In this document: positions 39,714 to 44,459 of the stretch, in pieces
How the letters are laid out: every line of letters starts with the position of its first letter
How positions within the stretch are numbered: the stretch's first letter is position 1
Translations under genes and position numbers: made by a program
Notes under the pieces: model-generated
The model's database searches: none
The model's input: only the letters and a program-made list of their open reading frames with translations
Told to the model about the DNA's origin: nothing
Source: an uncultured Ruminococcus sp.
Lineage (GTDB): Bacteria > Bacillota > Clostridia > Oscillospirales > CAG-272
Direction of reading: 5' to 3'
Assembly: GCA_900551005.1 (NCBI GenBank)
Contig: URUL01000007.1
Coordinates: 1 to 44,459, forward strand
Length of the DNA stretch: 44,459 bases

Positions 39714-40433
39714 TCATTTCAATATCACTTCGGCAAGCGAATTGACACTGCCGTCCGCAAATGTGCTTTTAACGGTGTATTTATCTCCATCAAAGGAATA
39801 GTAGAGAAAGAGCTCATCTCCGAGCTTCGCCTCATGAAGATACGATATGCAGAAAGCGGAAAGGCTCTCTGCCGAAAAATCGGGGATAGAGGAAAGAAGC
39901 ATATCGGCATACCATGTATTGTTCATATGCTTATTTCTGTCAATAAAGCTATAGGGTACTGTAAACTTCCCCGCCGCCGTCATCTCTTCCGTTTTTACAG
40001 GCTTTATCCTGCTGTCAAAAGTCGTTTTCGAAGCTCTTTCTTCCGCATCGAGAGTATGCCCGAACTCCTCAACGCGCACAAACGTGCGGTCGCTTATGTG
40101 CAAAAGCGCAAACTGCCCGTGCGCCAAAGCGACAAGCTCATCTCCTCGGCGCACCTCATATGTACGACCGAATTTCACCCCATGCGATATTTCCGCATAT
40201 GTGGCTATCTCTATCTCCTCTTCCATGAATATCGGTTGATAGATATCAACATTCATGGCGCTCAGGATAAAAGCCATATCGCGTCTGCGCAGTTCATCCT
40301 CGGTAAGACCGTAATTTTCCGTGAGCTGCTCGTTGGATGCCGTATGCAGGTACTTCAGCAGACCGGCGGGACGGATCACCCTCCCGCTGTCTGCATCATG
40401 CATATCGGTTTTTATCTTTTTACACCACTTCAT
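39714..40433 (-). CDS. Acyl-ACP thioesterase (FatA/FatB-like)
   Basis: A 239-residue double-hotdog thioesterase that frees fatty acids from acyl carrier protein. N-terminal half: DADSGRVIRPAGLLKYLHTASNEQLTENYGL. The second hotdog carries the catalytic-type segment IDRNKHMNNTWYADML with D165, N167, H169 and N171. No signal peptide. The ATG at 40433 has no good ribosome-binding site (only GGAT). It follows fba by 21 bases and probably depends on that transcript. Confidence 0.87.
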   Translation of the reverse strand: MKWCKKIKTDMHDADSGRVIRPAGLLKYLHTASNEQLTENYGLTEDELRRRDMAFILSAMNVDIYQPIFMEEEIEIATYAEISHGVKFGRTYEVRRGDELVALAHGQFALLHISDRTFVRVEEFGHTLDAEERASKTTFDSRIKPVKTEEMTAAGKFTVPYSFIDRNKHMNNTWYADMLLSSIPDFSAESLSAFCISYLHEAKLGDELFLYYSFDGDKYTVKSTFADGSVNSLAEVILK

Positions 40434-40454
40434 TATTATATATCCGAAAAGCGA

Positions 40455-41414
40455 TCACGCCTTGCCGTTTGAACCGAGAACGTCAACGATCTTATGACGA
40501 ACCATCTTCTTGACCTCGTCGCGAGCGACCTTCAGGTAAGTTCTGGGATCAAATACTTCAGGCTGAGACGTGAGAACACGACGGATGCCTGCCGTCATGG
40601 CAAGACGGATATCGGAATCGATATTGATCTTACATACAGCCATCTGAGCGGCACGGCGAAGCTGCTCTTCGGGAATGCCTACTGCATCGGGGAGCTTGCC
40701 GCCGAGAGCATTGATCTCCGTGACATATTCCTGAGGAACGGAGGAAGCACCATGAAGAACGATCGGAAACTCGGGAAGTCTCTTGCCGATCTCCTCGAGA
40801 ATGTCGAAGCGGAGAGGCGGCGGAACGAGAATGCCCTTTTCGTTTCTGGTGCACTGTGCGGGAGTGAACTTATATGCGCCGTGGGAGGTACCGATAGAGA
40901 TAGCAAGCGAGTCAACGCCCGTACGCTCTACGAAATCCTGAACCTCTTCGGGACGGGTATAGGAGGAATGCTCTGCCGTTACTTCATCCTCAACGCCTGC
41001 AAGAACGCCGAGCTCACCCTCTACGACAACACCGTGCGCGTGAGCATATTCGACGACCTTCTTTGTCAGAGCGATGTTGTCCTCATAGTCAAAGTGGGAG
41101 CCGTCGATCATAACGGAGGTGAAGCCGCCGTCGATGCAGGACTTGCAGATCTCGAAATCTGCACCGTGGTCGAGGTGGAGAGCGAGATCAATGCCGCTGT
41201 CCTCTACTGCAGCCTTTGCAAGAGCCATAAGATATGCATGCTTGGCATACTTACGAGCGCCTGCGGATACCTGAAGAATGACGGGGGACTTTTCCTCGGC
41301 AGCTGCCTCGGTGATAGCCTGGATGATCTCCATGTTGTTAATGTTAAAAGCGCCGATGGCGTAGCCGCCTTCATATGCCTTTTTGAACATTTCCTTGGTT
41401 GTTACAAGTGCCAT
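40455..41414 (-). CDS. fba: Fructose-bisphosphate aldolase, class II
   Basis: A 319-residue zinc-dependent aldolase of glycolysis and gluconeogenesis, interconverting fructose-1,6-bisphosphate with dihydroxyacetone phosphate and glyceraldehyde-3-phosphate. Zinc/catalytic residues: D82 and H83 in HLDHG, H178 in GTSHG and H221 in LHGASS; E132 lies in VEGELG. KINIDSD near 265 binds the phosphate. Full length. AGAGG before the ATG. First gene of the operon with the thioesterase; its long open antisense frame is a codon-bias shadow. Confidence 0.95.
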   Translation of the reverse strand: MALVTTKEMFKKAYEGGYAIGAFNINNMEIIQAITEAAAEEKSPVILQVSAGARKYAKHAYLMALAKAAVEDSGIDLALHLDHGADFEICKSCIDGGFTSVMIDGSHFDYEDNIALTKKVVEYAHAHGVVVEGELGVLAGVEDEVTAEHSSYTRPEEVQDFVERTGVDSLAISIGTSHGAYKFTPAQCTRNEKGILVPPPLRFDILEEIGKRLPEFPIVLHGASSVPQEYVTEINALGGKLPDAVGIPEEQLRRAAQMAVCKINIDSDIRLAMTAGIRRVLTSQPEVFDPRTYLKVARDEVKKMVRHKIVDVLGSNGKA

Positions 41415-41486
41415 TTTCTAACCTCTTTCCCGCGGGAGCGGAGTCTGTCCGAAAAACCCGCGAAATAAATTTTTCAATCGCTCTTT

Positions 41487-41515
41487 ATTTTATACTATTT
41501 TCGCGCTTTTTGCAA
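41487..41515 (-). promoter_or_regulatory. Sigma-A promoter of fba
   Basis: On the minus strand TTGCAA (41510-41515), 17 bases, TAAAAT (41487-41492). Confidence 0.72.
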
Positions 41516-41563
41516 CAGATTTTTGAAAATTTTTGAAAATATAGGTTTTTTTCGTAAAAACCC

Positions 41564-41592
41564 TTTACAATCGGGGAAAACTATGATATAAT
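41564..41592 (+). promoter_or_regulatory. Sigma-A promoter of rpsO
   Basis: TTTACA (41564-41569), 17 bases, TATAAT (41587-41592). The roughly 115-base leader to the rpsO start includes a small TATGC/GCATA stem (41601-41617) and could hold an S15 autoregulatory site; this was not folded. Confidence 0.85.
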
Positions 41593-41712
41593 TCCAACTG
41601 TATGCGGTCGCCGGCATAGTTTGCGGATATCAGGCTTTATATAAGCACTTTCACCCGCCGCTTGCTCTGTCGCGCGGTTTCGGCATATAAGAAAACAAAC
41701 GAGGTGAATAAC

Positions 41713-41979
41713 ATGTTAAAGAAAGAAGAAAAGCAGACAGTTATCGCTGAGTACAAGACTCACGATACAGACACAGGCTCTCCCGAGGTTCAGATCGCCA
41801 TTCTCACGACGAGAATCAACGAGCTCACAGAGCACATGAAGAAGAATCCCCATGACCGTCACAGCGGCAGAGGTCTTCTTAAAATGGTAGGTAAGAGAAG
41901 AAATCTTCTCGGTTATCTCCAGAAGAAGGATATCGAGCGTTACCGCGCGATAGTAAAGAAACTCGGACTCAGAAAGTAA
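41713..41979 (+). CDS. rpsO: 30S ribosomal protein S15
   Basis: An 88-residue primary rRNA-binding protein of the 30S platform. All family blocks are present: THDTDTGSPEVQIAILTTRINELTEHMK, HDRHSGRGLLKMVGKRRNLLGYL and RYRAIVKKLGLRK. The ATG at 41713 follows GAGGTG; the open frame extends upstream to 41662 without support. Located just before pnp, the order conserved across many bacteria. Confidence 0.97.
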   Translation: MLKKEEKQTVIAEYKTHDTDTGSPEVQIAILTTRINELTEHMKKNPHDRHSGRGLLKMVGKRRNLLGYLQKKDIERYRAIVKKLGLRK

Positions 41980-41986
41980 TTTTGCA

Positions 41987-42019
41987 GCAGGGGCGCGTTT
42001 TCAGTGAACGCGTCCCTGC
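41987..42019 (+). terminator. Hairpin after rpsO (partial terminator)
   Basis: A 13-bp stem with one G-U pair (41987-41999 with 42007-42019). The following T tract is broken (GTGTTTGTCC), so some transcripts may continue into pnp. Confidence 0.7.
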
Positions 42020-42056
42020 CGTGTTTGTCCGAGCAGGTTTTTACAAATGAATTATC

Positions 42057-42161
42057 CCGCAAAAAGATCGTTTGGTCTTGTATAGCAGTTAATAAAAAGT
42101 CAAAAATGCGATCGGTTTTGACTTTTTATTAAGTGCTAAACAGGCTCAGCGTTTTTTGCGG
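42057..42161 (+). promoter_or_regulatory. Long nested RNA hairpin in the pnp leader
   Basis: Three stacked stems enclose one another: CCGCAAAAA/TTTTTGCGG (42057-42065, 42153-42161), TAGCA/TGCTA (42083-42087, 42134-42138) and, after a G-G mismatch, a perfect 17-bp stem TTAATAAAAAGTCAAAA/TTTTGACTTTTTATTAA (42089-42105, 42116-42132) with a 10-base loop. It ends about 35 bases before the pnp start. Position and shape recall the RNase III-cleaved pnp leader hairpin of E. coli used in PNPase autoregulation; the function here is inferred. Confidence 0.8.
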
Positions 42162-42195
42162 ATAAGAATAAAATTTATTTTTTAGGAGGCAAAAA

Positions 42196-44298
42196 ATGCA
42201 GAAAGTATTTGAAAATTACAAGGTATTCGAGTATAACTACGCCGGCAGACCCCTCAAGGTTGAGATCGGCAAGGTTGCAGGACTTGCAAACGGTTCTTGT
42301 ATGATCAGCTATGGCGAGACCGTCGTTCTCGCCTGTGCTACGGCAAGTTCAAAGCCGAGAGACGGCATCGATTTTCTTCCCCTCTCGGGTGATTATGATG
42401 AGAAGCTCTATGCCGTCGGAAAGATACCCGGCGGATTCCTTCGCCGTGAAGGCAAGCCTACAGAAAAAGCCATACTCACCAGCCGTGTGATCGATCGTCC
42501 CATTCGTCCTCTCTTCCCGAAGGATCTGCGCAACGATGTCGCTCTCACATTGACGGTAATGTCCGTAGATCCCGACTGTTCACCCGAGATAACCGCTATG
42601 ATCGGCGCGTCCATCGCACTTTCCATTTCCGATATTCCGTGGAATGGACCTATCGGCGGCGCTTTTGTCGGTCTTGTCGATGGCGAAATCGTCATAAATC
42701 CCACTGCTGAGCAGCGCAAGGTAAGCGATCTTGAGCTCACCGTTGCGGCAAGCGAAAAGAAAGTCGTCATGATAGAGGCAGGCGCACGCGAGGTTTCTGA
42801 CGATACGATGTTCGATGCCATCATGAAAGCGCACGAAGAGATCAAAAAGCTCCTCGTCTTCATCAATGAGATCATCGCAGAGGCAGGCAAGCCGAAGTTT
42901 GATTATCCTTCCTGCGAGCTTGACCATGATATGTTCGATGAGATATTCGCTTACTGCGAAAAGGATGTCATGGAAGCTCTCGATACTGATGATAAGACAG
43001 TTCGCGATGCGAAAATGCAGCCCATCACAGATGATATCCTCGAGAAATTCTCAGAGAAATATGAAGGTCTTGATGTAATGCTCCCCGAGCTTATATACAA
43101 GATTCAGAAAAAGATAGTCCGCCGCTGGCTTCTCAATGATAAAAAACGCGTAGACGGCAGAAGAATGGATGAGATCCGTCCTCTTGCGGCAGAGGTTGCT
43201 CTGCTTCCGAGAGCTCACGGCTCCGGTCTCTTTACCCGCGGACAGACTCAGGTTCTTACGGTCGCCACGCTCGGTCCGCTCTCCGACAGCCAGCTTCTCG
43301 AGGGTCTTGACGATGAGACTTCAAAGAGATATATGCACCACTACAATATGCCCGGCTTCTCGACCGGTGAAGCCAAAGCGACCCGCAGCCCCGGCAGACG
43401 TGAGATAGGTCACGGTGCGCTTGCAGAGCGTTCACTCGTTCCCGTTCTTCCCTCCGTTGAGGAGTTCCCTTATGCCATGCGTCTTGTTTCCGAGGTCGTA
43501 AGCTCAAACGGCTCCACATCTCAGGCTTCCGTCTGCGGTTCAACCCTCGCTCTCATGGATGCCGGCGTCCCGATAAAGGCACCTGTCGCAGGTATCTCCT
43601 GCGGACTCATCACAGCCGAGGACGGCTCATGGGATACCATGATCGATATTCAGGGTCTCGAGGATTTCTACGGCGATATGGACTTCAAGGTCGCAGGTAC
43701 TCATAAGGGTATCACATCCATTCAGATGGATCTTAAAATTGACGGTCTTACACCCGAGATAATCAAGCAGGCTTTTGCTCAGACACACAAGGGCAGAGAT
43801 TATATTATAGATGAGGTTATACTCAAGGCTATTCCCGCCCCGAGAGAAGAAATGAGCAAATATGCTCCCAAGCTGATAACCATGAAGATAGATCCCGATA
43901 AGATTCGCGATGTAATCGGCACGGGCGGCAAGATAATCCAGAAGATCGTTGCCGAGACAGGCGCAAAGATCGATATTGAAGATGACGGCACCGTATATAT
44001 CCTTGCAGTCGATCAGCAGTCGGCAAAGGATGCAAAGGCTATCATTGATGCCATCGTATTCGAGCCTGTAGAGGGCTGTTGCTACAATGGTGTTGTAACA
44101 AGAATAATACCGATCGGTGCTTTCGTCGAGATAGCTCCCGGAAAAGAAGGTCTTGTTCACATCTCCAAGCTTGCCAATAAACGTGTTGAGACAGTTGAAG
44201 ATGTTGTCAGCGTAGGTGACAGTGTGACGGTCAAGTTCCTCGGAACAGATGAAAAAGGCAGACTCAATCTTTCCATGAAGGATGCTCTTCCCCAGTAA
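42196..44298 (+). CDS. pnp: Polyribonucleotide nucleotidyltransferase (PNPase)
   Basis: A 700-residue phosphorolytic 3'-5' exoribonuclease, trimeric, central to mRNA decay. Two RNase PH cores (about 12-145 and 310-545) flank an all-alpha domain. The second core holds the catalytic aspartates D490 and D496 in GLEDFYGDMDFK, and GRREIGHGALAERSL is the phosphate-site block. A KH domain (about 553-612, IRDVIGTGGKIIQKI) and an S1 domain (about 620-690, GAFVEIAPGKEGLVHISKL) follow. AGGAGG before the ATG. Complete, with a terminator after it. Confidence 0.97.
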   Translation: MQKVFENYKVFEYNYAGRPLKVEIGKVAGLANGSCMISYGETVVLACATASSKPRDGIDFLPLSGDYDEKLYAVGKIPGGFLRREGKPTEKAILTSRVIDRPIRPLFPKDLRNDVALTLTVMSVDPDCSPEITAMIGASIALSISDIPWNGPIGGAFVGLVDGEIVINPTAEQRKVSDLELTVAASEKKVVMIEAGAREVSDDTMFDAIMKAHEEIKKLLVFINEIIAEAGKPKFDYPSCELDHDMFDEIFAYCEKDVMEALDTDDKTVRDAKMQPITDDILEKFSEKYEGLDVMLPELIYKIQKKIVRRWLLNDKKRVDGRRMDEIRPLAAEVALLPRAHGSGLFTRGQTQVLTVATLGPLSDSQLLEGLDDETSKRYMHHYNMPGFSTGEAKATRSPGRREIGHGALAERSLVPVLPSVEEFPYAMRLVSEVVSSNGSTSQASVCGSTLALMDAGVPIKAPVAGISCGLITAEDGSWDTMIDIQGLEDFYGDMDFKVAGTHKGITSIQMDLKIDGLTPEIIKQAFAQTHKGRDYIIDEVILKAIPAPREEMSKYAPKLITMKIDPDKIRDVIGTGGKIIQKIVAETGAKIDIEDDGTVYILAVDQQSAKDAKAIIDAIVFEPVEGCCYNGVVTRIIPIGAFVEIAPGKEGLVHISKLANKRVETVEDVVSVGDSVTVKFLGTDEKGRLNLSMKDALPQ

Positions 44299-44315
44299 TC
44301 GTTAAATATAAAATT

Positions 44316-44356
44316 AACCTTCGCAGAACAGAATCGGTTCCGCGAAGGTTTTTTCA
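44316..44356 (+). terminator. Terminator of pnp
   Basis: AACCTTCGC (44316-44324) pairs with GCGAAGGTT (44342-44350), with an inner GAAC/GTTC, followed by TTTTTT. Confidence 0.9.
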
Positions 44357-44370
44357 GTAAAAATTATGGA

Positions 44371-44399
44371 AAAAAGCACTTCCGAGGAAGTGCTTTTTT
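44371..44399 (-). terminator. Terminator of the tRNA-Ser gene
   Basis: AAAAAGCACTTC and GAAGTGCTTTTT around a CGAG loop, with A and T runs on either side, two bases from the 3' end of the minus-strand tRNA gene. Confidence 0.85.
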
Positions 44400-44400
44400 C

Positions 44401-44459
44401 TGGCGGAGAAGGAGAGATTTGAACTCTCGCGCCGGGTTAAATCCGACCTACACCCTTAG
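44401..44459 (-). tRNA. tRNA-Ser (anticodon probably GCU), 5' part beyond the window
   Basis: The minus strand ends with an encoded CCA, discriminator G, acceptor 3' strand CTTCTCC, T-arm GAGAG-TTCAAAT-CTCTC and a long class-II variable arm. The window edge cuts inside the anticodon, leaving CU followed by AA and the 3' anticodon stem GGGTG. A class-II tRNA with anticodon NCU is tRNA-Ser(GCU). About 59 of roughly 90 bases are present. Confidence 0.92.

Noticed and set aside
40494..41468. 324-residue plus-strand open frame opposite fba
   Set aside because: Antisense shadow of fba, which carries all the catalytic residues.

Overview
The window looks like chromosome from an anaerobic, spore-forming, low-to-mid GC Firmicute of the class Clostridia, probably an uncultured Oscillospirales/Christensenellales-type gut lineage. 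The evidence is the sporulation genes spoIIID and yunB, a T-box leader controlling thrS, many TTGACA-17-TATAAT promoters and GGAGG ribosome-binding sites, clostridial families (DUF4317, DUF3048/YerB, CPBP proteases), a threonyl-tRNA synthetase without the TGS domain, and a Re-type citrate synthase in place of the ordinary one. The species cannot be named from sequence alone.

Layout. 1-255: an intergenic repeat and a terminator. 256-3902: an aldose-1-epimerase-like gene (-), divergent from thrS with its threonine T-box, then a Nudix gene. 3905-5127: an acyltransferase-3 membrane protein (-) with its own promoter and terminator. 5129-13258: a compact single-strand viral head and DNA-packaging cassette in the order zinc-finger-like small protein, terminase small subunit, terminase large subunit, portal, scaffold, major capsid, head-tail adaptor, P22 gp10-like protein. 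All frames are open and most are translationally coupled. No integrase, repressor, replication, tail-tube, tail-fibre or lysis gene is visible. The cassette has one strong promoter, with a perfect GAAC-N4-GTTC (LexA/DinR-type) palindrome just upstream and a partial second one in the -35/-10 spacer. It is the strongest candidate for an unusual system here.

13344-15134: an orphan solute-binding lipoprotein. 15149-20342: a four-gene operon (-) encoding Re-citrate synthase, a GntR/FCD regulator, aconitase and isocitrate dehydrogenase, the oxidative route from oxaloacetate and acetyl-CoA to 2-oxoglutarate. An inverted repeat overlaps its -10 box and is a likely operator for the GntR protein. 20450-25907: spoIIID, a polytopic membrane protein (-), a GH78 alpha-L-rhamnosidase and a small lipoprotein. 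25908-26528: a gene-free, hairpin-rich stretch ending in a second copy of the left-edge repeat. 26529-30618 (-): DUF4317, a membrane/spermidine-synthase-like fusion, yunB and a small membrane protein. 30762-33038: mtaB and an RluA-family pseudouridine synthase. 33240-35959 (-): a DUF3048 lipoprotein, tadA and a CPBP protease. 36159-39659: a GH94 phosphorylase, tdk and a DUF3267 protein. 39714-41414 (-): an acyl-ACP thioesterase and class II fba. 41564-44298: rpsO and pnp, with a long nested RNA hairpin in the pnp leader. The right edge cuts a tRNA-Ser gene on the minus strand.

Working together: translation and RNA metabolism (thrS, mtaB, rlu, tadA, rpsO, pnp, tRNA-Ser), carbon metabolism (citrate operon, fba, GH78, GH94) and sporulation genes form an ordinary chromosomal background. 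The head/packaging cassette, possibly with the acyltransferase as a lysogenic-conversion-type 'moron' gene, is the accessory element set into it.
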